A DNA stretch of 64,000 bases from Bimuria novae-zelandiae CBS 107.79 (GCA_010015655.1 ML976706.1:233492-297491); one strand, 5' to 3'; counted from the first letter of the stretch, positions 46,145 to 58,420 are shown. Numbers and translations: made by a program. Notes: generated by a model from the sequence alone, not told the origin.

Positions 46145-49100
46145 ATTAAGAGTCTTACTGCCTTAATCAAGCTGATTAAAATAGCCCTATTAACCCTTAG
46201 AGATCCTACAGTGATCCTAACTAACTATACAAACTACACGCCATAGCTTAAACAGCTTAAAATAAGATACTAATTCCTGAAGGTCTAGAGTATTATTAAC
46301 CTAGTACTGACGGATAAACTAAAGCAGAAACCCGCGATGCTAATACCCCTAGCGATAGGAAGCTACTAGCTAAGCACGGCTTACGCGACTGCGAATCCAA
46401 ATAATATGCTAAGAATACCCTTATATCTATTAATAGCAGGCGAGAAAGCATACAAAGACAATAGCAATTATTATAAGGGATAGCTAGAGATATATAAGAT
46501 TATAGACTACAAGTATCGAGAGGAGCAGGATAGCTTAAATTAAGTAGTTATCTTTCTCTAATTAATAGTCTTAGCGCATCTCTAGAATAACTGCTATATC
46601 TTAGATTAATTAATTAAGTAGTAGATTAATAACCTTATAATTATAGTTAGGGTAGACTTATAAGACGAATACAGACGATCTAGGGCAAGATATTAAGAAG
46701 CCCTTAAGCTAGTAAGAATAGTTAAATTATAGGCTACATGGCTATCTAAGTATAATTATGCAGCCATAGAAATAGAGACTAATTAGGTCCTAGAGCTTTA
46801 AAGGCTAGACTTAGTTAAAGAAGACTTTATAAAGGTAGTTATCTATAGCGCACCTATATAGGTAATAACCTTCTAATAATACAGAAGCAAGGATGCAGCT
46901 ATCTTACGAAAGCATATAATAAAACTTTTCTAAGACTATATAATTCTATAGTACCTAATTAAGGGCAAATAAAAGGGCGCTTTTACTACTATAGGTTTAT
47001 CTCTCGCTAATAGTAGTAAATCTATCTAGGCTATAGACAGGGACGCCTCTCTTATAGATAAAGTAATAATATTAAAATATTAAAGAAGACCTCGTAAACA
47101 ACGATCTACTAGTTATAGTACTAAAGCTAAGCAGTCCGCGATTATAGATAATAAGCTAATAGTAGTTAGTAGCCTTAAGTGCCCTACTTATAAACAATGC
47201 TATAGTCTATAAAACTGCTTCTACGCTTTCCTAAATAAGTAACTAGATTAGTTTAGGCTAAAGCCTAGCATAGCTACCTTAATTAAATTTAGGTTAGAGA
47301 ATAACCTAGAGCTTTAAGAAAGCCTAAAGATAATAAAGAGGGCTAGATTACAGGCACCTATAATTGAACTATTATATACTCCTACTTTAACTTGAATTAC
47401 TAAGGCTAATAATAAGTAACTAGATAAACGCTAGATTACTAAAATCCTAGCAAGCTTTAACGCTACATTCTTCTACACGTACCTATTATAATGCTTAGCT
47501 ATACTCGATTTAGGCATAACCTACTATATCTTTAACGATATTAATCGCTTTATCTTATACCAACCACCGGCGCCAGGAGACTTTATATAGGCAGGGAATA
47601 CATAAATATAGATTAAAGGATACGAGAGTGTTTATCTTAACATACAAAGTGTAAGAGGCAATTAAATAATACGACTAGATAATATTGCCTATTGCCCTAA
47701 TCTACTCTGCAATCTTATATTGTTCTAATTACTCCGGAGGCAAGGCTTTTGGTGGGACACGCGAGCAGAACCAACAACACTAAAGTAACAAGATAATATA
47801 ATATTAGCAGAACTAGAAGAGATACATAGCTAATAGGTGCTAGAATACAGATTAGCCCTAGTAGGCTATACTATTACTAATAGTGCGTTAGCAGCGTATA
47901 AAACTAACTTAAAAATAAAGCGCAGGCTATAGAAAGCAAACGTAATTACTTAGTATAAGTAATTAGGCTACCTAAGACCTTAGGCACTCGAGCACCTAGT
48001 ATAGTAATTTAAAGGGGTAAGGATTAAAAGACTTACTATAGTTAAATGCAACACCTATAATAGAGCTAAACTTAAGTAACAAATCTGTAGACAATCTAAA
48101 GAGCTTACGGAAGGCCCTAGAGAGAGAATCGTAATTAACTTTTACGACTTTAAAGCAGACAGCTTAACAGGAGAGAAGAGTTAGATACTTATCACTAATA
48201 GATTCTCTAGCTTCACCTAGGACCTCTACTTTAAGGATAATCGCCCGGCACGATCTATTATCAAGTAACTTAGCACCTTTATACTATTTATAAAAGTACA
48301 ATTTAAAGTTATAGTAAAAGTTATTAAATTAGATAATAAAATCTTCTCTATTAAAGTAGACGTTAAGAAGTAGTTCTTAGCATAAAACATTAGAATTAAG
48401 CTTTTAGCACGTAATACTTAATTATAAAATAAAGGGGCTAAACGCTTAAGGAGTGTAATTAAGGAGAAAGTATGCGTAATGTAACTAGACTTTAACCTAT
48501 CTTAGTAGCTATAGCCTAAGATCACACGGGCAGTAGTCTACCTTTATAATTAAATACTAAATTACGCTAATTGCTAAAGATTACTATACGAAGTATTCTT
48601 TATAATAGTGGCCTTTTAAAACAGCGAGGTCACTTAACTAAGGAAGCCTAATTAAACTTACCTTAAGGCTTATAGCTGCAAAGCTTTTATAATAACTAAT
48701 AATATAAAGCGTGGCAAGAGCAAACTCTAAAGATTAGATTCTAAAGTATAGATTAGTTACCTTATTAGCTATTAATTATCTAATATCTAAAGGATATAGA
48801 TCTCCTTACTCGCGAAGACAACTAGCACTTATAATATAATATTTAATAAAGATATAGTATTCTGAGGTAAGACTAAAGACCTAATAGATAATCTTATGTA
48901 TAACACCTTAGAAGAGATAGCAGCATAGGTATAATTAGTAGAGTTACCTTCCTTACCTCGCTAGGGTCAAGCCACAGAGTCCTTCTATAAAGATAAGATA
49001 ATTACTAAGGCACTAGGGGAAGAGAATAAAGGGACCCTAGGGTATAGGCAAGATAAGAAGTTTAATTCTAATTATCTAACACCTCTATTAATACTACTAC

Positions 49101-49669
49101 TAATTATACTTCTTACCTAATTACTAGCTAGAGATAATTAAGCTAAACTATCCCTAAGAGTATAATTAGGGCAAAAATAAGTTAGTCCTTAGGCCGCGGC
49201 ATTCATAGCAGGTACGGAAGCAGGAAGCAGTGGCAAGTATTAAGGTAAAGTACTAGATAAGGCCTAGCTCAGACGCATAATCACTATGGGTAAGAAGCCA
49301 CATAGAAGCCTACTACCAGAACCACCCACCTGCAGAAGCAAGCTCAAGGATCACCCTCTCTATAATATGTAGAAGGAAGCCGAGCGATCTTATCTCTAGA
49401 GCTATAAGGAAATAAAGTCCTAGAGCGAGGTTATAGCCACTCTAGTAAAAGCAGCAAGTCATCAAATCCTTAACTATATATAGGTATATACTTACAAGCT
49501 TAATAAACACCATCAATTACAGAAGTACAAAGCAAGATTAGTAGTAAGAGGTAATTAATAGTAATATCTTACTTTATAAGATACCTACGCTATAACGCTT
49601 ATAGGATAATCCTTTCGCATGCTTATATTAATTATAGCTTAGTTTAACCTAGAGCTTATTTAACACGAC

Positions 49670-50194
49670 GTCACCAACGCTTTTGTCCACGCCAAGCTAG
49701 ACAGAGAAATCTACATGAGGATGCCTCGCGGCTACACGCGAGCAGGCGCAATCCTCTAACTACACAAAGCACTCTATAAACTGCGCATCTCTTCCCTACT
49801 TTGGCAGAGAGAGTTCACTACTGCACTCCGCGATATGGGGTTTAATACAGTCCCACATGAGCCTTGTTATTTCATCAAGGAAGGACTCATTATCTTCTTC
49901 TATGTAGATGATATAATCATCGCCTATCAAAAAGATCACAAATCTGCCGCAGAAGCAGCCATCACAAAGATAAGCGCCAAGTTTACTCTCACTGGTGGAA
50001 AAGATCTACAGTGGTTTCTAGGAGTTGAAGTGATCAGAGACCGCACCAAGCGAAGGATCTGGCTTTCACAAGCCTCATACATCGACAAGATATCTCGCCT
50101 CATAGATTACCGTAAGATGCGATATAAGACGCTAATAACTTTAATTAAATTACTCTCGCGAACAGGACTAGCTAGTAAAGCTAAGGTTAATTAA
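49670..50194 (+). pseudogene. Copia reverse transcriptase patch of the nested element
   Basis: AFVHAKLDREIYMRMPRGYT, then a one-codon stop (CTC TAA), LHKALYKLRISSLLWQREF, GFNTVPHEPCYFIKEG, FFYVDDIIIAYQK (an intact YVDD catalytic box) and LGVEVIRDRTKRRIWLSQAS. It is the RVT_2 domain and is open for 119 codons from 49835, while the flanks are stop-rich. The whole-element frame is still broken. Confidence 0.87.
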
Positions 50195-50992
50195 TACTAG
50201 CGTAAAATTAGATTAATTCTTTATACTGTAGTTATAACTTAACTAAATATCGCCTTTATAAGCTCTAGACTATCACGTTTTCTATCTAATCTAAGCGAGG
50301 ATTATTATGCTGCCGCTAATCAAGTCCTCTTTTATCTTACAAAGACTAGATTACTAGGTCTATAGTTAGGAGGGGCAAACACCCTAGAAGTGGCCAGCAA
50401 CGCATTATTTGCTGATAATACTCTAGACTACAAGAGTTTACAAGGATACATTATTAAACTATTTAGTAGGCTAATTGCCTGGAAGGCAAGCAAACAAGAT
50501 ATAGTTACTACATTAATAATAGAGGCTAAATTACTAGCACTATTATAGGTAGCTAAGGAGGCTATTTTTACTTCGCGATTACTTTAAGAGCTCTAGATTA
50601 CTATAAGTAATTACTTAATTATAATTAATTACTACAATTAATAGACTATCCGTCTTATTACTAAAGAGATTATAAAGTTACAGACCAAGCTACGCTATAT
50701 AGATATCCACAATTATTAGCTAAGGCAGGAAGTGGCTGAAGGAATAATTAATATTACCTATTAAAGATTAGAGGATATAGTGGCAGATAGTCTAACTAAG
50801 GCCCTGCTAGTAAATAAATAGAACAAGTTTCTAGATAAACTAGGACTTATAAATATATTAGACAAGATTACTGATTAAAAGGTTACCCTACAGGATCTAC
50901 AGCAGAGGATAGAGGCCTTTAAAATAGAGTAAGAAGATAGACTAATTACTGTAAAATATTTAGCTTAAGGATGTGTCTAAGCTAAGGAAGTG

Positions 50993-51217
50993 TATCTAAT
51001 TACAAGGCCTTTGTAATCCTGCACTATTATTAATAGTGTAGTAAAGAATATAAGGCTGGCGCACCTCTAGTTGCACACTATCCTAGTTAGTACTAGCGTT
51101 AGGTTAGCACGTACTAGAGACCTCGCCTACGGCCAATCTCTATCACTTAATCAATTAACTTTATTAACTATCAAGATCACACTATCTCAAAGTGATAGAA
51201 TACCATTAAATCTGACA
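50993..51217 (+). repeat. Right LTR of the nested Copia
   Basis: 225 bp. Its first two bases are ta where the left LTR has tg, a G-to-A change. Followed by ctttc. Confidence 0.93.
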
Positions 51218-53309
51218 CTTTCCATCCCGCGCCGCTAGCAGTGTATTAGCTATATCTCTAATTATAGTCCTTATAGGGGGCAAACCTCTTGTATCTAGAT
51301 TAAAAATACGCTTTAGAATTATATTCTCTTCTAGCTTTATAAGTTTTATACAATTAGATTATAATTCTGCACGTAGGATGGCTCTATAGAGCTAATTATA
51401 TATAGTAGAGCAAGGAATAGTAAAACTGTAATAAATTAATTACTAGCTCTTAGAATTTTATTTAGAATTAATCTAACGTATAGCTAGCTAGATATACTAG
51501 GTCTTTTAAAATAAAATAGTATTATAGTAGTAATATATCGTGATAAGTTTGCGTGCGAGGTGAATTTTAATATTAAGTAGCTAGCTTAGTAATGTGGTCG
51601 GCTCGGTGATAAAATACGTTACAGCTTTTATAGCTATTTATAATAAGTAGCCTATATATGTCCCGTATATAGCGCTTTATATACGCGTTAAAATACTTAA
51701 TTTACGTAATTTTAAGCTTATTTATCATCTAGCTATTTTTAGAGATTATAATTTTCTATTAAGGAGGTAGGTTATCTTGAGTATACTAGCTAGTAAAATA
51801 TATCTTTATTTAAAAGATAATAAAGGGTAGGGTCTTTTACCTTTTACTACTAATATTTAGTATTATTAATATCTATTTTTTATTATCTCCTTATACAAAA
51901 TTTAGCCTGTTACGCCTTTTAAAGCTAGTAATAACCTAATAGCGTATTAAAGTTTTATATATTTTTATTTTATATGTCGTACTTCGCCTTTACATTTTAT
52001 ATAAGTTAAAACTAGTTTAATATAATAATAAGATTCTTATATAGTATTTTTAAGTAGTTTAGCTTATAATTAAACCTTATTATAGGCTTAAGTATATACT
52101 TAATAAAGTTTAATAGCTAGTTTTTACTAACCTAGCCTTAGTCGCACGTAGCTAGTAGTGTGTTTGCTATATTTTAAACTTACGTAAGAATTATAAAGTA
52201 TCCTTACTTAATAAAATTTAGGATATACTAAATATTTATCTTCTCTTTTAATTTTATAAGTTTTATTAAGTTCAGTTATATTGTAGCGAGTAGAAGGATA
52301 CTAGCGCGTCTATTACGTAGTATAAATTAGGCGTATTATACGTAGTAGTAGCGCGTTCGACTAACTAGACTTAGCTATTAGAAATAAATTATAAAGTAAG
52401 TTATATATTTACTTTTTACGAAGCAGATTAACTATTATTTTATTAAGTTATTATATATTAATTATAAGTTAGTGTGGGCTTAGTATAAGCGCGTAGCTCG
52501 TCCGGGTACGTAGCTCGTATGTGGAATACGTTATAATTAATAGAGAGTCCTATATAAGAATTCTAGAGCTATTGGGATCTGCTTTAACCTTATAGCGTGC
52601 GTGAAAGCTACTTATAGTATTTATAATAAGAATACTTATAACTTTAATAAGGCTAGCTTTATAGTAGGCAGGATATTAGCTTAGCTTATTTTTAAATAAT
52701 ATAGAAAGGTAACGTGGACTAAAGACTATAGAATTAAGAAATTAATACTACTAGCTAGGTAGTCCTGTCCTTTATTATTTTTACTAGCTAGTATTACCTC
52801 TTTACTTAGTACTAGAATAATAATATACTACACGACTAGGTTTTTACTATAAGTAATAATAGCTAGACTACTAATAAGCTTAGAGTAAAGTTACTAAAGT
52901 ATTTTACTAAATATATAATAAATCAAAGGATAGGCGCACGCTAGCTACTTATATTTAGTAATTATAAAAGTTATTAGTCACTTAAATTCTAATAATTTTA
53001 TAAGAAAAATACAATTATACTTTTTATATACTACTATATTTATTATAATATAAAACTAGAGTCCTAATAAGTCTTTTATATAGCCTATAAGTAGGTATTT
53101 ATAAAGAAAAATATTTACGAAAGCTTTTAAGGTGCTAGCCTAGCCCTATATAATCTAGAAATAGTAATATTAAAGCTTAATATAAAACTTTATATACTAA
53201 TACCACCTACGCTAGAGGTTACTTTATAAAATACTGAAATACTAAGTAACGCGCACGAAATAGATACGTAATTAATATTAATTTATAATAAACTTTAAAG
53301 ATCTCTATA

Positions 53310-55155
53310 ACGTGGTTTACCACTAAGCGGGCTAACCCTACCAAGCGGGCCACTTTTTAAAAGTTAGTCTATTGCAAAGCGCCTCCTATAATACTACTAT
53401 AATTTACTATAATTTAAAAAATATAAAAATACTATTTAGACTTATTACTATTAAATATATTTATAATTTCTACTACGTAGGTGCGAGCATTGTGGCTAGC
53501 TTTGCTATAACGTCCGTAGCACCTCTGCCTACACACCCTCCTTATAGACTCTTTACTTTTCTTTTACTTACTACTATCCTTTTTAGCTATTAAATTAACT
53601 ACCTTTTTTACTATAAATATTTTAGCTGCCTAAATATACTTCTTTTTTTAACTTTTTACCTTTATTACTATCTCTATTATCTTATAAAGCCTTACTATAT
53701 TTTATTATATTAATACTATTTTATGCCCTATTAATATAACACCTTTATTAAGCTACTTCACAGCTCTAAGAAGCGAAGAAACTAGTAAATCTCTATACTT
53801 CTATACACGCTTATAAACTAGCGTTAACTAAGCCTCTATCTCGCGGAGGTTGCTTAGTGTTTTTGATTCCTATAGGGTGTCCTCTACGTTAGGTGGAGTT
53901 GGCGTACGAAGAACCACATTAAGTCTTAATAACACTGCCTCTAGGTCGTGTGGGACTAATCTAGCGTCTCTAAAGCCTGCGTAGATGTTCGCCTTTATTA
54001 TTACCTTCTTAAAAGCTACTTTAAAGGCTAGTAGAAAGGCCTCCTTCTTAATCTGCTTAGTGCCATACTATGCTAAGCTACTAATCGCATTGCTGTACGC
54101 CTGCTTTAAAGGCGAAAAATAACCTATATTAAGTGGCTGCAAGAGGTATAATAAGTGTAAAGGTATATAGAGAATAATATTCTTCTCTTCCTTATAGTAT
54201 TTTTAGAATTCGTGTAAGTAGTAGCTTTTATAACTATTTATAATTAGTAGCTAGTGTGCACCTATACTACGCGCTTTAGTATAGGTATTAAAGTACCTTA
54301 GCTAGGTAAGGCTAAGCTTATTTAACGTCTAACTATTAAGACTAACTTTAATAACTTAGTCTTAGGGTAGATTATAAAACTAGGATATAATTAAGACCTT
54401 ATTAAAAATATAAAAAAAAGTTATAAAGTCTAGCCTTTAGCGCTAACTCCCTAGATATTAGTAACTTACTTATAATTACTAAGTTAAAAAATTTTTAGGT
54501 TACTTTACTTCTTAAAGTCTATAAAGACTATTTAATCTTATAATACCCCTATTATAAAGCCTATCTTATTAAAGTTACACGTATTATTATTAGTAATACT
54601 ATACTTAGTCTTAGTATTACTAATAAGTTTAAACTAGGACGTTATAATGCATAGATCTTTATTTAGGACTTATTAATAATTATATAAATAGCTTTTTTAA
54701 AGCTTAATTTCTAGCGTATATATTTTAAGCCTGTCTACTTAGTACTTACTAATAAACTCTCCACCACGCTTAGCAAGTAAATTATTAGCTATATCTTAGA
54801 CTATATTCCTTATTATACCTATTTCTTACTAGTTAAGCTTAAGTATATATTAGACTAAAGCCTTCTTCTTTAGCTTAGTTAGCTTTTTTAAGTTAGACTT
54901 ATAATTACGTTAAGAGAGGGCTCCTTAGTATTATTATTATACTATTATTTAAGACATGCTAAAGGCTATAATAATACGTCTTTTACTTTTATTATAATTT
55001 TTAATTATAGCTTAAATAATAAGCTATAATATACTTTTAGTATAAGGTTATTACGCGTTATGTTGTAATAGTATTATAGTATAAGCTAGAGGTAGGCTGC
55101 ATTTAGCAAAGTTAGCCCGCTTAGTAGGGTTGGCCCGCTCGGTGGTGAACCACGT
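53310..55155 (-). mobile_element. Pogo transposon G, inserted in F to the right of D
   Basis: TIRs of about 50 bp start acgtggtttaccactaagcg (53310 on) and, inverted, acgtggttcaccaccgagcg (55155 back), with TA at 53308-53309 and 55156-55157. 1846 bp. The transposase reads leftward: LQPLNIGYFSPLKQAYSNAI, KKEAFLLAFKVAFKK, FRDARLVPHDLEAVLLRL and NVVLRTPTPPNVEDTL, the C-terminal half of the Fot1 family (about 54180-53830). Stops sit where W is expected (LA*YG, TL*ES). Confidence 0.9.
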
Positions 55156-55328
55156 TAGGACACTATTAAAAAAGTATTATATTTTATTAAATAGCGCAAA
55201 GCGTAAGCTATATTTAAGTATTTTTTATTTACGTAGTTTATTATACTATTAAGATATTATGCTACACTATAATAATAGTAAATTTTAGTAGGGTTTTAGC
55301 GGAGTAATTAGCTCGTCCGTATACGTTA

Positions 55329-56301
55329 ATAAGTTTTAATTAAGACATAGGCTAATTAGGCCTTTTTTATATTTTAAAATATAATGATTTAGCTAATAGT
55401 TACTAAGAAACTAGTATAAGTGAATATTATAGTATAAAAAATACTATCTCTAAATTTGCTTGCCTAAGGCCAGGTTTAACTGTGTACCGGAGATAAGCAC
55501 AGACATCTGCCGGTTCGCTAAGGACGCTCCGCGGCATCGCCAATCACACATCCATGTGGGCTCACTTTCGTACAGTGGTTGAGGATATAATGTGGAGGCG
55601 GCGCCGACACAGCGTTTCTGACACTCGACGATCTCGGTACTCGCGCATCATGACAGCGTTGGGGGGAGGGAAAGAGGGGCAGACTGTTGACGGCGGCATG
55701 ACGGCACCAGGGCTTTGCGATGGCCTCGCGTAGAGGAAATTCGGATTATCAAGGATTGAGGACCGTGCGGCATGGAACAAGAGCGGAGCAGATCGGCCGC
55801 TAACATTCGAGCATCACCCGTCGGGTTTTGCTGTTTTGCGACCAGATGATCCACTATAGCCCATCTGAACGGGAATGAGATGACAATTCCAGGTCTCTAC
55901 GCAGTCGCACGTGTAAGTCTTCGATTTTGAAATCTGCAGAGGAAATACGGTTGTTGGTATCTCTCGGTTCCGGGACCGAGGAAGCACCCTCGCCACCGTC
56001 AGATTAGCGCTGGTCTGTCCATTTTCACGTGTCATTCGTGTAGTGCCATGTGAAAGGCTGCGCTGCGCGAATGAGGACCGCAACCCCATCAGCCCCCCAA
56101 ACCCAGCGCCGCTGCGTCCTCGACCACCTCCCACGCCCGAAAATACCCTACAACCCGACATCCGAACGAGCATCCGCCATGTCGACACGCGAGCAGTGAT
56201 TTCCACGTCCTCCTGTCGCACAGTTATACGGACAGGGTCGCACCGAAGCCCCACAGCAGTAGGGCATCGTCGTCAGCGGGCGGAGGAAGGAAGCAGCGGC
56301 C
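55329..56301. promoter_or_regulatory. Upstream region of OPI1 with bHLH-type sites
   Basis: AT-rich to about 55460, then unique DNA. Two CACGTG boxes (55908-55913 and 56026-56031) and catgtgaaag (56047-56056), which matches 9 of 10 bases of the yeast inositol-responsive element CATGTGAAAT, lie 250-400 bp before the OPI1 start. The open frames here are shadows on both strands. The role as control sites is inference. Confidence 0.45.
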
Positions 56302-58111
56302 ATGGAGCAGGAGCAGGAGCGCGCGCAGCCGCCCGCGTACACGCAGCACGACCCCTCGAGCCTCAATCTGCCTTCGGTGCCCACACACACGCTTCCGAAT
56401 CTGCGCAGTTTGGATCTGCCCGATACGCAACCGTCCCGTGCCTCCGTGGAGCTCAGTCCGAAGTCGAACAGCACGCAATGGGGCGCGCTGCCGCCGCTGA
56501 GCAGTGCGACGTTTCCCAGGGCGCCTGAAGGCGACGTGAGCAGTCCGATGGCTCTAGATTTTGACCGCGCGAGCGTGATCAGTGGAGAAGACAGGAGGGA
56601 TATGAGTGTGGTGAGCATGGAGGATCCGGATGTGAGGCTGGCCGCTGAAGCGCTGAGTGGGCTGGGGAATCCAGGTAAATACTATTTCGTTCAAGAAAAT
56701 TGGAATGTGCCGATTGCAGTCACTGCTACAAGAATCGTGGGATGGTGGGGTCATCGATTTTTTGTGGTTGCGAAAGGCGGGCATCACCCTTCACAAATTG
56801 TGCCAGTACTTATAACGCATAGACTTCGTCCGCTCACCAACAAGTCGCTCCGTTACCCTCTCCGCCCGCGAATCCACTGCCGCACCTGAACCTTTGCTCA
56901 ACCTGCTGACCACGGCGCACCCCTGGCTCGGCGGCAGCATCAATGGCTCCATCTCCGCCTACAACACCACCAAAACCTACTCTCCCCGCTTCCTCAAGTA
57001 CGGCGCTGAGCTCATCGAGCGTAACATCGGGTCTCCCGTCGTAAACACCGTCTCCTCGGTCGGAAAGCGTACCGGCGTGGAGCAAAACCTCCGCCGCTAT
57101 CTAGGCGAGGTCCACAGACGACCCAGCGACCTCGAACAAGGCGATGCCGACTCGTCGCGGAAACGGGCCCGTGTTATGAGCCCCCAGGACGGGCACGCAG
57201 CCGATGCCATGGACATCGAAAGCCCATACGCCTCGTCCCGCATAAGAGGCGACTCGCAGTCGTCCTACGCCGAGTCCCTCCCCGCCTACGACGAATACCG
57301 CTCCCCCAAGTACGAAGAAACCGCCGTCGTCGTCGACCCCTTAACCGGGAAACCTCAACCGCAAACCCAACCCCGAGACCAAGAAGACGCGTCTTCGTCC
57401 TCCCAAGACCGCCACGTAAACTGGTCCACGCAGCTCATAATGACGACGTCCGGCCTCGGCGTCGCCCTCTCGGACGCCTCGCTCAAGTCGCTAAAGCTCT
57501 GCCTCGGCCTCCTCCGCAGCGCAACCAAGCACATCGACCAGACGATGACGGCTCTCAAGCTGCTCCTCGACGAGTACGAGGCCGCGCTGCGCAACTCGCG
57601 ACACACCTATCCCAACGAAAAGTCCACAGATGTGGACGGCATGAGGAGCACCGAGGAAGACCCACAGGTCCGCGCCCTCGCCGACAAAATGAAAGCGTAC
57701 TCCGGCGAGATCTGGAAAACTCTCCAAAGCGTCGTAACCAGCGTGTCGCGCTACACGGGCGGCGCCCTGCCGCAGAACGCCTCGCAGGTCGTGCGCACGC
57801 AGCTCCTCTCCGTCCCGCAGCGGTGGCAGCTTGCGGCGCGCACAACAGCATCCGACAACGACGGAGGCGAAGGTGGCGGCGAGGAGGTTAGGGGCGCAAA
57901 TCGCATGTTGGCGTTTGCGAGGGAGGGGCTCGATATGATGGGGCAGATTACCGCGGTGGTGGATGGCACGGTGCAGAGTGCGGATGCGTGGTTGGCGAGG
58001 ATTGGGAGGCAGCCTCAGTCTCAGAATCAGACGAGAAGGGAGGAGAAGGGGATGCTTTTGGAGGGGGGCATGGGAGGGAGACGAGGTAAGGGCACCCTTT
58101 CCCGCGGTTAA
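56302..58111 (+). CDS. OPI1: Opi1-type transcriptional repressor of phospholipid synthesis genes
   Basis: Spliced model 56302-56674 + 56823-58111: 1662 nt, 553 residues, with one intron of 148 nt (GTAAAT...ATAG) whose removal restores the frame at the conserved LSGLGNP / DFVRSP join. Opi1 represses inositol- and choline-responsive genes through Ino2/Ino4-type activators and is held at the ER by phosphatidic acid in yeast. Visible blocks: LAAEALSGL (about 114-122); HPWLGGSINGSISAYNTTKT and YSPRFLKYGAELIERNIGSP (157-196); and a leucine-rich helical stretch ALSDASLKSLKLCLGLLRSA with KLLLDEYEAAL (339-380), the place of the leucine zipper. The end is Gly/Arg-rich. Filamentous-fungus proteins of this family have about this length. 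It has its own promoter and stands outside the transposon block. The first part is C-rich and the last G-rich on the coding strand. Confidence 0.93.
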
Positions 58112-58420
58112 GGTCTCTTTTTGTGAGCGTGATGGCGTTTGAGGTTCAAACATATATTCCCCGATTCGTTTCCTTCTTGGGTCTTTGCCTACGGGAAAGC
58201 GCGGCGTTCGACCGATTTTTTTCAGCGCTGCTGCGATTGGGCGAAAAATTCACAACTGTCTGTCTTTCCTGTACAGAATGGGTAGAGAGACTCCCTGAGG
58301 TGTTACCGTGGTATACGAATGCATTTTTAATTCCTCCATGACGACTGCGACCGCTACTTGTCTATGTGGTCCACAGTTTTGACAAGTAACCGCAACCCTA
58401 GAAAGCTCTATAAGAAGGCT
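58112..58420. other. 3' flank of OPI1
   Basis: Unique DNA, no gene seen. The terminator is expected here, but no clear signal is distinguishable. Confidence 0.4.

Larger units (their letters stand above)
45920..51217 (+). mobile_element. Copia retrotransposon nested in transposon E
   Basis: LTRs of 225 bp each, 45920-46144 and 50993-51217, with the duplication ctttc (45915-45919 and 51218-51222). 5298 bp, plus strand. It holds decayed gag and integrase, then a reverse transcriptase patch of normal composition at 49670-50130. It sits exactly within the codon run of the E transposase after AARDGK. Confidence 0.94.
32659..51619 (-). mobile_element. Pogo transposon E, nested in D
   Basis: The inverted ends are acgtgtttcatcacc...ccgagccgacca (32659 on) and acgtattttatcaccgagcc (51619 back), with TA at 32657-32658 and 51620-51621. 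The pieces 32659-33337, 45034-45919 and 51223-51619 total about 1.96 kb, the normal size of such elements. The coding fits across the insertions. Right of the Copia it reads FNLDTRGLPPIRTIIRDIAN and ends TLLAARDGK. Left of it the frame continues without a break (KAISKY, then VWSRAYEK and ILDEDTYNFNKTGFIIRV). This match at the residue level confirms the boundaries. Confidence 0.88.
31470..52531 (-). mobile_element. Pogo transposon D, nested in F
   Basis: TIRs start acgtattccacatgcgagct (31470 on) and, inverted, acgtattccacatacgagct (52531 back). TA lies at 31468-31469 and 52532-52533. Without nested DNA the element is about 2.1 kb. The transposase reads leftward: LANTLLAARD-like, VGKNW and ILKPIIRFNYKLNYLKILYK, then NVKAKYDI before the catalytic box (about 52230-51950). 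Strong RIP-type decay. Element E is inserted at a TA, 32657-32658. Confidence 0.8.
31015..55326 (+). mobile_element. Outermost pogo transposon (F) of the nested block
   Basis: The ends read TA-ACGTACCCGGCAAGCG (31013 on) and, inverted, TA-ACGTATACGGACGAGC (55326 back), similar but diverged TIRs with TA on both sides. After removing all later insertions about 1.4 kb remains. The left part (about 31280-31467) shows KLTKLKEKVITQHILNLDL, the Tc5-type DNA-binding region. The frame resumes to the right of element D with NKNTYNFNKASFIVG near 52625 (the decayed NFDETGF box). The transposase is on the plus strand. The short length suggests an internal deletion. The ends are less certain than those of the inner elements. 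Confidence 0.55.

Noticed and set aside
53372..53593. 73-codon plus-strand frame in an AT-rich stretch
   Set aside because: It lies within transposon G, whose transposase reads on the other strand.
56043..56618. Several long frames on both strands around the OPI1 start, and others opposite exon 2
   Set aside because: GC-rich coding DNA leaves open frames by chance; the OPI1 frame alone has family motifs and a fitting intron.
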